This document shows positions 15,787 through 24,636 of a DNA stretch of 64,000 nucleotides, piece by piece. The notes below the pieces were generated by a model that was not told the origin of the DNA, ran no database searches, and was given only the letters and a program-made list of their open reading frames with translations. Position numbers and translations under genes: made by a program. The stretch is from CAJLIR01 sp964408085 (GTDB lineage: Bacteria > Bacillota_I > Bacilli_A > RF39 > UBA660). The stretch covers positions 62,001 through 126,000 of the forward strand of contig CAYOYB010000002.1 in the NCBI GenBank assembly GCA_964408085.1, read 5' to 3'. Position 1 is the first letter of the stretch; every line of letters begins with the position of its first letter.

Positions 15787-16879
15787 ATTTAAATACATAT
15801 GGATTATCTTTACTTCCATCACCAGATACATAAATAACATCGTTATTAAGATAAATACTTGGTCTTACAAGTTTAGTAATGCTTGCATTAGAAGATTTAC
15901 TAATTCCTCTTGAAATCTCATAAACCTTGTGAGTATCTACTGCATTAGGAGTTATTGTCCACCATTCATTTGAATATTTAGCTAAATAATTATAATTTTG
16001 ACAAGCACCATCACCTATTTTTTTACAATTTGGATCAAGACTAGCTATTATATATTCATTAATTTGGATTAAACCAACATTTTGATTTTCAAGTATTTCT
16101 GCACACTCTGTTTTACCATCACTAGTAGTATCACCTTCAAATCTTTTTCCTATACATAAGTTTTTATTTGTTATGTATTTTTTATCAGAATTATCAAATC
16201 CATTATATACATCTTGCAAAGCATCATTTATTCTACTTAATTCATAATTATTAATTCCAACCAATGATTTTGCCTCAACATTATATCGATTGTCCCAAAC
16301 ATTTCTTAACTTAGTCTCATCCTGTAATAATTTTATATTTCCATCAACATCTATTTTTAGTATACGCCATGTTTGTCCAGCAAAGTTAACATAGTTATTA
16401 AGATACTCTCCACGATAAATATATTCGTTGTTCATAACATATAAACCATCACCAGATTCAACTATACCTTGATTATTAATAATATAATCCCTTAAAGTTG
16501 AAGTTTTATAGGCATCACCACAATCTAAATACGGAATATATAAATACTCTGAATTTTGTTGTCTTACAATAACGTACCCACTACATTTGATATCTTCATT
16601 CTTAACATATTTACTTAATTCTTTCATGTTTTTATTAGCAACTAAATCATCAACTTCAACTGTAATAATTTCATTTCCAGTTGGCAATGATATATCTAAA
16701 TCATTATCTTTTAAATATTCAATTGTAGCTGTTTGCATTTTATCTTCAATTTTTTGATAGCTTAATTTATTTCCAATAATTAATTTTACAATACCAATAA
16801 TTATCATTAAACCAACAAAAGCGCCTATTACGATAAACATATATTTAAATAGTTTCTTATTAACATTTGCTAAATTCAT
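15785..16879 (-). CDS. Membrane-anchored surface protein with DUF6273-like C-terminal domain
   Basis: A 364-residue protein with one transmembrane helix at residues about 13-36 and the rest outside the cell. An early outer part has SGYVIVRQQNSEYLYIPYLDC, similar to anchored proteins of related gut Bacillota. The C-terminal part has NEWWTITPN and VRPSIYLNNDVIYVSGDGS, the pattern of the DUF6273-type domain in which a WW(L/T)xxP segment is followed by VRPalysl and a GxGSxxxPY end. Six Cys are present in the outer part. Function unknown; a cell-surface or matrix role is likely. The gene is convergent with the radical-SAM gene and precedes uvrA. Confidence 0.65.
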   Translation of the reverse strand: MNLANVNKKLFKYMFIVIGAFVGLMIIIGIVKLIIGNKLSYQKIEDKMQTATIEYLKDNDLDISLPTGNEIITVEVDDLVANKNMKELSKYVKNEDIKCSGYVIVRQQNSEYLYIPYLDCGDAYKTSTLRDYIINNQGIVESGDGLYVMNNEYIYRGEYLNNYVNFAGQTWRILKIDVDGNIKLLQDETKLRNVWDNRYNVEAKSLVGINNYELSRINDALQDVYNGFDNSDKKYITNKNLCIGKRFEGDTTSDGKTECAEILENQNVGLIQINEYIIASLDPNCKKIGDGACQNYNYLAKYSNEWWTITPNAVDTHKVYEISRGISKSSNASITKLVRPSIYLNNDVIYVSGDGSKDNPYVFK

Positions 16880-16950
16880 ATAATTCTCTCCTTAAACATA
16901 TTAATTATAGCAAAAAAACAAAAATAATACAATAGACTATTCTTGTTCTA

Positions 16951-19761
16951 TTACAGTAATTTACGTAAAAATTCACCAGTATAACTTTCTTTTACTTTAC
17001 AAATATCTTCTGGAGTTCCACAAGCCACAATATTTCCACCCATATTTCCGCCTTCTGGACCTAAATCAATGATATAATCTGCTACCTTTATAACATCTAA
17101 ATTATGTTCAATAACAATTACAGTATCACCATTATCAACAATTCTATTTAAAATAACGAGCAACTTCTTAATGTCATCAGTATGTAAGCCTGTTGTTGGT
17201 TCATCAAGAATAAATAAACTTTTACCAGTTGGTTTCTTTTGCAATTCTTTAGCAAGTTTGACACGACCTGCCTCACCACCACTTAAAGTTGGTGCACTTT
17301 GACCTAACTTAACATAAGAAAGACCAACATCCATAAGCATTTGTAATTTATTTTTAACTTTAGGAACGTTTTCAAAAAATTCTAAAGCTTCCTCAACACG
17401 CATTTCTAAAACATCATAAATACTTTTACCCTTATATTTTACTTCTAAAGTTTCACTATTATAGCGTGTTCCACCACATACTTCACATGGTACATAAACA
17501 TCAGGTAAAAAGTGCATTTCAATTTTTTTAACGCCATCTCCCCAGCAAGCTTCGCAGCGACCTCCTTTTACATTAAAAGAAAATCTACTTTTGTCATATC
17601 CACGTAATTTAGCTTCTTTAGTTTCAGTAAAAACATCTCTTATATCATCAAACACACCTGTATATGTCGCTGGATTACTTCTAGGTGTTCTACCAATTGG
17701 TGTTTGTGAAATATCAATAACCTTGTCAATATTTTCTAAACCCTTAATACTTTTAAATTTTCCAGGTTTTAATTTAGTTCGATATAAATTACTAGCAACT
17801 ACCTTATATAAAATCTCATTTATCAAACTACTCTTACCACTTCCACTTACTCCTGTTACACAAATAAATGTACCAAGTGGAAATTTTACATTAATATTTT
17901 TTAAATTGTTTTCGCTAGCCCCTTTAATTTCTAAATATTTTTTATTGCCTTTTCTTCTTGTTTTAGGAACTTCTATTTTAAGTTTTTCACTTAAATATTG
18001 ACCAGTTAAACTATTAGGATTTTTCATAACTTCTTTTGGCGTTCCACAAGCTACAACTTCACCACCATGAATACCAGCTCTTGGACCAATATCAACTAAG
18101 TAATCGCATGCCATCATCGTATCAGTATCATGCTCAACAACAATTAAAGTATTTCCTAAATCACGCATTTCTAACATAGAATTAATTAAACGAGCATTAT
18201 CTCTTTGATGAAGACCAATACTAGGTTCATCTAATACATATAAAACCCCTGTTAGTCTTGAACCTATTTGAGTAGCTAAACGAATTCTTTGAGCCTCTCC
18301 CCCTGAAAGTGTTCCTGCACTTCGATTAAGTGTTAAATATTCAATACCAACATTGATTAAAAATTCTAGGCGAGAATTAATTTCTTTAATGATTAGTTCT
18401 GAAATTTCAGTTTGTTGTTTATTCAATTTTAAATTTTTGAAAAAATCATATAGTTCTCGAATACTAAGTTTTGTTAACTCATAAATATTTTTCTTACCAA
18501 CTAAAACAGATAAAACAGATGAATCTAATCTAGCACCTTTACAAGTTGGACATTCTAACTCTGTCATATACTGTTCAATCCACTCTCTTATCCAAGCACT
18601 TTTGGTTTCAATATAACGTCTTTCTAAATTAGTAATAATACCTTCAAAATAATCTTTTTTAGTTCTTTTATTACCTGTTTTAGAAGAATAATTAAACTCT
18701 AATATATCTTTTGATCCATATAAAATAATATTAAGTTCTTCTCTTTTTAAATCTTTAACAGGCTTATCTAAATCAATCCCATAAAACGTAGCAACAGTAT
18801 TTAATTCTGTATTGGTAATATTATTTGATTCATCAGTATTAACAGCGACAATTGCTCCTGCATTAATACTAAGGTCTTTATTTGGAATAACTAAATCCTC
18901 ATCAATTTTATATTTAATACCTAAACCTTTACAATCAGAACAAGCACCATATGGAGCATTAAATGAAAATATTCTAGGTTCTAATTCAGGTAGTGAAAAA
19001 TCGCAATCAGGACAAGCATATTTCTCACTCATTAAAAAATCTTCACCATTTATAACATTGATTAAAACTTTACCATGTGATAATTTACAAGCATTTTCGA
19101 TTGATTCATATAAGCGACTACGAATCTCTGGTTTTATTATAAGTCTATCAATTATAACTTCGATATTATGTTTTTTAGTTTTAGAAAGTTCAAGTTCTTC
19201 TGATAAATCATATTCTTCTCCATCGACACAAATACGAACATAACCATCTTTTCTAAATCCATCAATTAAATCTTTAAAAGTTCCTTTTTCACCATGAGTG
19301 ACTGGGGCCATAACTCTAATTTTAGTACCAACTTCCAAATTCATAACTTGAATTGTCATTTCTTCAATGCTTTGACTGGTAATAGGTTTATGATGATTTG
19401 GACAATATGGTATACCTATTCTTGCATATAAAAGACGTAAATAATCATAAATTTCGGTTACTGTTCCAACCGTGCTTCGAGGATTTTTATTTGTTGTTTT
19501 TTGATCAATACTAATCGCAGGACTAAGACCTTCAATAGAATCGACATCAGGTTTATCGGTTCCACCTAAAAATTGGCGCGCATAAGCACTTAAACTTTCA
19601 ACATAACGTCTCTGTCCTTCTGCATAAATTGTATCAAAAGCTAAACTACTTTTACCACTACCACTTACACCTGTCATAACAATTAATTTATTTTTAGGTA
19701 ATTCTATATCAATATTTTTTAAATTATTTTCTCTAGCACCTTTAACAATTATTTTATCCAT
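16951..19761 (-). CDS. uvrA: Excinuclease ABC subunit A
   Basis: A 936-residue damage-recognition ATPase of nucleotide excision repair. It has two ABC modules: Walker A GVSGSGKSS near residue 32 and again near residue 645, signatures LSGGEAQR and LSGGEAGR, and Walker B LYVLDEPSIGL and LFILDEPTTGL. The zinc parts CPDCDFSL and CEACWGDG...CEVCGG are intact. Full length for Bacillota. uvrB is usually upstream but is not in this window, so uvrA is separated from its partner. No LexA-type box was recognised upstream. The 170-bp stretch between uvrA and the next gene holds nothing I can name. Confidence 0.98.
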   Translation of the reverse strand: MDKIIVKGARENNLKNIDIELPKNKLIVMTGVSGSGKSSLAFDTIYAEGQRRYVESLSAYARQFLGGTDKPDVDSIEGLSPAISIDQKTTNKNPRSTVGTVTEIYDYLRLLYARIGIPYCPNHHKPITSQSIEEMTIQVMNLEVGTKIRVMAPVTHGEKGTFKDLIDGFRKDGYVRICVDGEEYDLSEELELSKTKKHNIEVIIDRLIIKPEIRSRLYESIENACKLSHGKVLINVINGEDFLMSEKYACPDCDFSLPELEPRIFSFNAPYGACSDCKGLGIKYKIDEDLVIPNKDLSINAGAIVAVNTDESNNITNTELNTVATFYGIDLDKPVKDLKREELNIILYGSKDILEFNYSSKTGNKRTKKDYFEGIITNLERRYIETKSAWIREWIEQYMTELECPTCKGARLDSSVLSVLVGKKNIYELTKLSIRELYDFFKNLKLNKQQTEISELIIKEINSRLEFLINVGIEYLTLNRSAGTLSGGEAQRIRLATQIGSRLTGVLYVLDEPSIGLHQRDNARLINSMLEMRDLGNTLIVVEHDTDTMMACDYLVDIGPRAGIHGGEVVACGTPKEVMKNPNSLTGQYLSEKLKIEVPKTRRKGNKKYLEIKGASENNLKNINVKFPLGTFICVTGVSGSGKSSLINEILYKVVASNLYRTKLKPGKFKSIKGLENIDKVIDISQTPIGRTPRSNPATYTGVFDDIRDVFTETKEAKLRGYDKSRFSFNVKGGRCEACWGDGVKKIEMHFLPDVYVPCEVCGGTRYNSETLEVKYKGKSIYDVLEMRVEEALEFFENVPKVKNKLQMLMDVGLSYVKLGQSAPTLSGGEAGRVKLAKELQKKPTGKSLFILDEPTTGLHTDDIKKLLVILNRIVDNGDTVIVIEHNLDVIKVADYIIDLGPEGGNMGGNIVACGTPEDICKVKESYTGEFLRKLL

Positions 19762-19931
19762 ATAAATTCCACCTCTATAAATTAAAAATTAATATAATTT
19801 TAAAATATTAACAATAGTATCATACCAAACATCTGTTCTTTTGACAAGAAAAAAACTATTAAAATTTTAAAATTTAAATATTAATAGCTCTTTATTATTT
19901 ACTTATCAATCAATAAATAAAAATGTTAATT

Positions 19932-20435
19932 TTATAATTTTATTTTCTGATATCTTTTAATTGCTTGTTCATATAAATCTATATTGTAAAAATCATTTGT
20001 TTTAGCTAATAATAAAACATTCTTTATTTCAGCTTTACTTAATTTATACCCACTTATAAAACGTAGAACACGATTACGATTATTACTATCTAATAATTTA
20101 TATAAATAATTAATTATTTCTGAATGTTCTAATAATCTTTGAATTATTATTTTTGAACAAACATGCATATCATAATAACCATAATACTCATCTGAAAATT
20201 CTTTTATTTCACCAAAACCTTTAACTATAGCTACTTGCACTTTTGTATTCATAGCGTCATAATAACGAAAAGTATCTTCTAAATAAGAACAAAAATGAAA
20301 TCCATTTCCTTTTATTCCCCATTCAATTTTCCCATTAATTTCATATATCTTATTTAATTCAAATTTCATACCATAGCGATTTGACAAATCATTATTAAAA
20401 ATTTTGAAACCATAAACTACTGATTTATTATCCAT
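19932..20435 (-). CDS. Small protein with GFHFC-type domain (DUF7666-like)
   Basis: A 167-residue cytoplasmic protein. The first half matches small phage and bacterial proteins annotated DUF7666: VVYGFKIFNNDLSNRYG, a KFELNKIYEING turn, then GNGFHFCSYLEDTFRYYD and an AIVKGFGEI strand. The second half is helical. The start at MDNKSVVYG follows AGGTGTTAT. Function is unknown; the domain is common on mobile and phage DNA. The next gene upstream is a decayed zinc-ribbon gene, so this short stretch appears to be accessory DNA between uvrA and dxs. Confidence 0.6.
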   Translation of the reverse strand: MDNKSVVYGFKIFNNDLSNRYGMKFELNKIYEINGKIEWGIKGNGFHFCSYLEDTFRYYDAMNTKVQVAIVKGFGEIKEFSDEYYGYYDMHVCSKIIIQRLLEHSEIINYLYKLLDSNNRNRVLRFISGYKLSKAEIKNVLLLAKTNDFYNIDLYEQAIKRYQKIKL

Positions 20436-20484
20436 ATAACACCTACTCAATAAAATTTTAAAGTTTTAATTCTAAAAATTTAAA

Positions 20485-20807
20485 CTAATTACCAATACCA
20501 ATAAATATTAATGCTGTAATTGTAATACCAAGTGAAAAGAATGTACGATAAAAAATATAATATAAACAATAAAGCGACTACTGAAAAATTTGGGGGTTAC
20601 TAAGTTTTCATAATTTGGTCCAATATAATCTTTTATTAATTTCGTTATTAAATCATCATTTAAAATTGTAAATTCTTTATTTTAAATATGTTTATTATTA
20701 TTATTTATATTTTGATTATTAATTTTTTCATTATTATCACGACCACACCAACGACAAATTCCTTTATCATATTCTTCTAATAAACAGTTACAGTATTTGC
20801 ATCGTAT
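20485..20807 (-). pseudogene. Decayed zinc-ribbon membrane protein gene
   Basis: Read from 20807 the frame gives RCKYCNCLLEEYDKGICRWCG, a two-CxxC zinc ribbon, then an Asn-rich linker and an in-frame TAA. The same frame continues NKEFTILNDDLITKLI and then needs a shift to reach a hydrophobic end, FFSLGITITALIFIGIGN. The start position holds ATA where ATG is expected, ten bases after AAGGAG. Three separate lesions (start, stop, shift) show a pseudogene. The parent was probably a small zinc-ribbon protein with one C-terminal membrane helix. Confidence 0.65.
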
Positions 20808-20900
20808 TTATCACTAACTCCTTAAATATTATTATAACATTTATAAATATTTTGTCACATCAAATATTTCATATTATGTGTTTTAGATAGTATTATATAA

Positions 20901-20929
20901 TTGACATTTAACTTTATTTTATTTATAAT
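20901..20929 (+). promoter_or_regulatory. Consensus sigma-A promoter of first tandem paralog
   Basis: TTGACA (20901-20906), 17-bp spacer, TATAAT (20924-20929): a full consensus match, 26 bp before the gene start. It is nearly identical in sequence to the promoter at 21422-21450. Confidence 0.85.
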
Positions 20930-20954
20930 ACAAAATACAAGAAAGGAGCTTGTT

Positions 20955-21347
20955 ATGTTAAATCGCCATGAAGAAAAACCAACAGTATTATTTGAAAACA
21001 ACGATTATTCCATTTTGAAATGTCTTAAACCTGGTAATAAAATGTTTGATACAAATATATATTTATTAAAAAAAGAAAATAATAAACAATATCCTATATG
21101 CTCCTTATTTTGTGATAAAGAAAAAGGTATTCAAGATTATTTAGAATATAATGGTTGGGCTATTGCCATATTAAGAAATGACGATCCTAAAAAAAGTAAA
21201 TGTCAATCGGCTATAAAAATTTTTTTTATAAAAACTTTAGCTTCGATTAGTGGAAATGAAGAGCAAATGGAAATTTTGTATAAATCTATTTTTGGGGAAG
21301 ATTTAGATAATGATGACACTCCAAAAATTAAAACATATTATTTATAA
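20955..21347 (+). CDS. Unknown protein, tandem paralog 1, 130 aa
   Basis: Begins MLNRHEEKPTVLFENNDYSI. I do not recognise a family. It is paralogous to the next gene: both share FEN-x-(D/N)-YS near the N-terminus, a strand-rich middle and the segment (A)VAILRN or IAILRN at about residue 75, followed by a charged linker and a helical ILY-x-xxF end. It is soluble with no signal peptide. GAAAGGAG precedes the ATG by six bases. The gene has its own consensus promoter. The pair is transcribed toward dxs and ends at a bidirectional terminator. Confidence 0.65.
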   Translation: MLNRHEEKPTVLFENNDYSILKCLKPGNKMFDTNIYLLKKENNKQYPICSLFCDKEKGIQDYLEYNGWAIAILRNDDPKKSKCQSAIKIFFIKTLASISGNEEQMEILYKSIFGEDLDNDDTPKIKTYYL

Positions 21348-21421
21348 CTTGAATATTAAAATATAATCATATTTTTATACTAATGTTATACTCATAAAAT
21401 TATTACATCTCATATAATAGA

Positions 21422-21450
21422 TTGACATTTATTTTAGTTTTATTTATAAT
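21422..21450 (+). promoter_or_regulatory. Consensus sigma-A promoter of second tandem paralog
   Basis: TTGACA (21422-21427), 17 bp, TATAAT (21445-21450). The surrounding leader (TTTATTTATAATACAA, then AAGGAG) is nearly the same as in front of the first paralog, showing that promoter and gene were duplicated together. Confidence 0.85.
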
Positions 21451-21476
21451 ACAAGAAAATACAAAGGAGTGACTAT

Positions 21477-21935
21477 ATGAAAGTTGATGATGAAAATGAA
21501 AAATTTGCCATATTCGAAAATGATAATTATTCACTAATAGCTACAATTAATTTAGAAAAAAATTCTGCTGAAACAATTCTAAATATACACCTAGATAATA
21601 ATAATATAATTCCTTTGGGAAATTTAATTAATGACAATACAACACATGAATGGCCAAAATTTAATGATGATGCAGTTGCGATATTAAGAAATAAAGATAA
21701 TTCTACAGATAATGAAATATTATTTATATACTATGTTCCTAATAATGCATTTATTTTTGGTAAGCAATATCAGTTAAAAATTTTGTATCAAATTTTATTT
21801 GAAAAAAATAATAAAGAAGAACTTAAATTATTTAAAGAATTATTTAAAGAATTACATGAAGAATTATTTGAAAAAAATGATAAAACAAAAATGAAAGTTC
21901 ATGATTTTAAAAAAACGATAACTTTAAAAAACTGA
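21477..21935 (+). CDS. Unknown protein, tandem paralog 2, 152 aa
   Basis: Begins MKVDDENEKFAIFENDNYSL. Shares FENDNYS and DDAVAILRN with the preceding gene, so it is a diverged copy. The C-terminal 50 residues are different: a Lys/Glu-rich repeat in which LFKELFKELHEELFE suggests an amphipathic helix with a near seven-residue period. No signal peptide. AAAGGAG lies upstream of the ATG. Function unknown; small tandem paralogs under strong promoters often belong to defence, immunity or stress responses, but nothing here proves it. Confidence 0.65.
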   Translation: MKVDDENEKFAIFENDNYSLIATINLEKNSAETILNIHLDNNNIIPLGNLINDNTTHEWPKFNDDAVAILRNKDNSTDNEILFIYYVPNNAFIFGKQYQLKILYQILFEKNNKEELKLFKELFKELHEELFEKNDKTKMKVHDFKKTITLKN

Positions 21936-21958
21936 TTTCAATTTAGAAAATCAGTTTT
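21928..21958. terminator. Bidirectional terminator between paralog 2 and dxs
   Basis: Eleven-base arms AAAACTGATTT and AAATCAGTTTT with a nine-base loop and T-rich flanks on both sides; it overlaps the ends of both convergent genes. Confidence 0.85.
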
Positions 21959-23810
21959 CTTTTTTATTATATAATTTTTTGATTTCTAGTATAATACTAT
22001 CTATATCCATATGTTCCTGAACTAATAATTCATCAACACTACCATGATCGATAAATTTATCTTGATAACCTAAAATTTTTATTTTTTTATTAAAACCTAG
22101 ACAATTTAATTCATATAATACTTGTTGACCAAAACCACCAATAATATTATTATCTTCTAATGTTAAAACGTTATAATTTTTCTCTACTATTTCTTTTAAA
22201 TATTTTTTATCTAATGGTTTAATAAACAAAGCATTGATAATGATTGGATTATATTTTTTAGAAATTTTCTCTTTAGCTAAATACGCTAACGCAACCATTT
22301 TCCCAGTAGCTAAAATAACCAACTTATCACCATCACTGATTTTTTCCCATACACCAATTTTTATATTTTTGATTGGTTTCAAATTTAAAAGATTACCACC
22401 TCTAGGATAACGTATAGCAACAGGACAATTTCTATTAAAGGCATAAGATAATATTGTTTTCATTTCTTCTGTACATTTAGGTGCTAAAATTTCTATATTT
22501 GGCATCATGTTTAAATAAGATAAATCAAATACACCTTGATGTGTTTTACCATCATTACCTACTAAACCAGAATGATCAATCGCAAAAACAACTGGTAATT
22601 TTTGTAAACATATATCTATTAATAATTGGTCAAAACCACGTTGTAAAAAGGTTGAATACACAGCAAATATTGGTTTTAAACCATTAGCAGCCATTCCCCC
22701 TGCTAAAGTAACCGCATGCTCTTCAGTAATACCTACATCAAAAGTACGGTTAGGCATTATTTCTGAAAATTCTTGTAAACCAGTTCCAGTAATCATGGAA
22801 GCAGTTATTGCGACAATTCTTTTATCTTCTTTGGCAAGACTTACTAATGCTCTACCAAAAGAATCAGAATATGTTGTTTCATATTTAGAATTCGCTTTTC
22901 CAGTTTGAACATCAAATTTAGAAATCGCATGAAATTTATTTGGATTCTGTAATGATGGTAAATAACCAAGCCCCTTAGTTGTTACTATATGTAAGACAAT
23001 TGGTTCATTTAAATTCTTTATTTTGTTAAGAATTTTATTTAAATCTTTAATATTATTTCCATCAATTGGTCCAACATAACGAATACCTAAATCTTCAAAG
23101 AACATTGGTGTAAAAAACAAACTCTTTAAACTGTTTTTAATTTTTCTAGCAATATTAACTAATTTATTACTATTTTTTTGGTCTAATTTATAATGTACTT
23201 TCTCTTTTAATTTATTATAAGATGGTGTAAGTCGCACTTTATTTAAACATTTTTGTAATCCACCTACATTTAAAGAAATACTCATCTCATTATCATTTAA
23301 AATTATAAGCATTTTACTATGATTAAATCCTAAGTCATTTAAAGCTTCATAGACCATTCCACCTGTTAAAGCGCCATCACCAATTAACGAAATTATATTA
23401 TAATCTTCACCTTTTAAATCTCTAGCTCTAGCCATACCTAAACTTGCTGAAATTGAATTACTACTATGACCTGTATCAAAAAAATCAAAGGGACTTTCAT
23501 CTCTTTTAGGAAATCCACTTAGGCCTTTATATTGTCTTAAAGTATTAAATTTTTGTTTTCTATCTGTTAAAATTTTATAAACATAGCTTTGATGACCTAC
23601 ATCAAAAACAATTTTATCTTTAGTAAAATCGAAATTATATAAAAGAGCAATTGTTAACTCAACTACACCTAGATTAGATGCTAAATGACCACCTGTTTTA
23701 GATATATTGTTAATTAAGAATTCTCTAACTTCAGTTGATAATTGAACCAATTCTGATGATGTTAATTTTTTTATATCAGATGGATTATCAATTTTATCTA
23801 GTAGTTGCAT
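21951..23810 (-). CDS. dxs: 1-deoxy-D-xylulose-5-phosphate synthase
   Basis: A 619-residue thiamine-diphosphate enzyme that condenses pyruvate and glyceraldehyde 3-phosphate, the first step of the MEP isoprenoid pathway. Seen: GGHLASNLG near the start, FDVGHQSYVYK, the thiamine motif GDGALTGGMVYEALND, and in the transketolase-like domain VGITEEHAVTLAGG and RYPRG. The length is normal. The ATG used starts MQLLDKID; a GTG two codons earlier is an alternative, and no strong ribosome site is visible for either. Its presence shows that this organism makes isoprenoids by the MEP route. Confidence 0.96.
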   Translation of the reverse strand: MQLLDKIDNPSDIKKLTSSELVQLSTEVREFLINNISKTGGHLASNLGVVELTIALLYNFDFTKDKIVFDVGHQSYVYKILTDRKQKFNTLRQYKGLSGFPKRDESPFDFFDTGHSSNSISASLGMARARDLKGEDYNIISLIGDGALTGGMVYEALNDLGFNHSKMLIILNDNEMSISLNVGGLQKCLNKVRLTPSYNKLKEKVHYKLDQKNSNKLVNIARKIKNSLKSLFFTPMFFEDLGIRYVGPIDGNNIKDLNKILNKIKNLNEPIVLHIVTTKGLGYLPSLQNPNKFHAISKFDVQTGKANSKYETTYSDSFGRALVSLAKEDKRIVAITASMITGTGLQEFSEIMPNRTFDVGITEEHAVTLAGGMAANGLKPIFAVYSTFLQRGFDQLLIDICLQKLPVVFAIDHSGLVGNDGKTHQGVFDLSYLNMMPNIEILAPKCTEEMKTILSYAFNRNCPVAIRYPRGGNLLNLKPIKNIKIGVWEKISDGDKLVILATGKMVALAYLAKEKISKKYNPIIINALFIKPLDKKYLKEIVEKNYNVLTLEDNNIIGGFGQQVLYELNCLGFNKKIKILGYQDKFIDHGSVDELLVQEHMDIDSIILEIKKLYNKKEN

Positions 23811-23859
23811 AAACACACGACACTTTCTTTTAACATTATATAATAATTGTACAAAAAAA

Positions 23860-23887
23860 GAAAGTTATAAAATTAATTATAACTTTC
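23860..23887 (-). terminator. Terminator of the spoVA operon
   Basis: Perfect eleven-base arms GAAAGTTATAA and TTATAACTTTC followed by seven T on the minus strand, about 40 bp after the last gene. Confidence 0.85.
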
Positions 23888-23923
23888 ATAATAATTTCTA
23901 ACTTAATTATATAATTAGACTAT

Positions 23924-24286
23924 TTAATCTATTACAAAATCAAATGATACTGCATCTGACAAATCATAATTAACACTTGTTTCTATTTTAATATCTTCAT
24001 CAACTGTGAGCGTTTTATCTACTTTTACATTAAATGTACAAATTATATTATTATCATTATCCTTAACAATAATTTCTAAATAATTTATATAAACATTTTC
24101 TGTTGAATTATTTACTAAAGTTGCCTTAAATGTGGAAACATTATTTTTAGTTAAAATCGAGGGATTTTTTAAATCAATGATATTACTTTCACCTGAAACA
24201 CTTAATAAAATAGTGTTCTTAATCGCTATTAATTGAATAGTAATAATGATTAAAATAACACTTAATAAATATTTTAAATACTTCAT
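23924..24286 (-). CDS. Small anchored protein at the end of the spoVA operon, 120 aa
   Basis: One N-terminal hydrophobic segment (residues 5-30, LKYLLSVILIIITIQLIAI) followed by about 90 beta-rich residues with a pattern like an immunoglobulin-type or FixG-type fold (VSTFKATLVNNSTENVYINYLEIIV). The topology suggests an outer domain facing the intermembrane space of the forespore or the outside. Its ATG overlaps the stop of spoVAE (TAATG), so it belongs to the operon and is translated with it. I know of no named SpoVA protein of this kind; the role is probably linked to the SpoVA channel but unproven. Confidence 0.6.
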   Translation of the reverse strand: MKYLKYLLSVILIIITIQLIAIKNTILLSVSGESNIIDLKNPSILTKNNVSTFKATLVNNSTENVYINYLEIIVKDNDNNIICTFNVKVDKTLTVDEDIKIETSVNYDLSDAVSFDFVID

Positions 24287-24636
24287 TAATCTTTAGGATT
24301 AAAAATTAAAGATAAAAAGAAGGAAATAACAATTGCTGATATAATTCCAGATGAAGTTAAATCAAACATCCCCATAGCTAAACCCATGAACCCAAATTCA
24401 GCAGCTTTTTCTAATGCTCCATGGATAAGTAAATGCCCAAAACTTGTAATTGGAACTAAAGCTCCTCCACCAGCCCATAAAACAAACTTATCATAAATAT
24501 TAAATAAATCTAAGAAAGCACCAATAACTACGAATAAAGCTGTAATATGTCCTGGAGTAAGTTTAGTATTATCTAGAATAACTTGTCCAATTAGACATAC
24601 TATTCCAGCAAAAATAAAAGCATTAACATATATCAT
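24286..24636 (-). CDS. spoVAE: Stage V sporulation protein AE (SpoVAEb type)
   Basis: A 116-residue protein with about four membrane helices. The segments FAGIVCLIGQVILD, LTPGHITALFVVIGAFL and GGGALVPITSFGHLLIHGA match SpoVAE/SpoVAEb. It forms part of the forespore membrane channel for dipicolinic acid during sporulation and germination. Its ATG overlaps the TGA of spoVAD (ATGA), and the next gene overlaps its own stop, so the operon is tightly coupled. The other usual members spoVAA, spoVAB, spoVAEa and spoVAF are absent here; the C-D-E trio is the most conserved core. Confidence 0.93.
   Translation of the reverse strand: MIYVNAFIFAGIVCLIGQVILDNTKLTPGHITALFVVIGAFLDLFNIYDKFVLWAGGGALVPITSFGHLLIHGALEKAAEFGFMGLAMGMFDLTSSGIISAIVISFFLSLIFNPKD

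Noticed and set aside
15754..15790. Riboswitch-like structure between convergent genes
   Set aside because: The hairpin is a simple bidirectional terminator between two stop codons.
18812..19243. Open frame on the plus strand opposite uvrA
   Set aside because: It is the antisense of a conserved uvrA region, has no ribosome site, and its composition follows the uvrA codon pattern.
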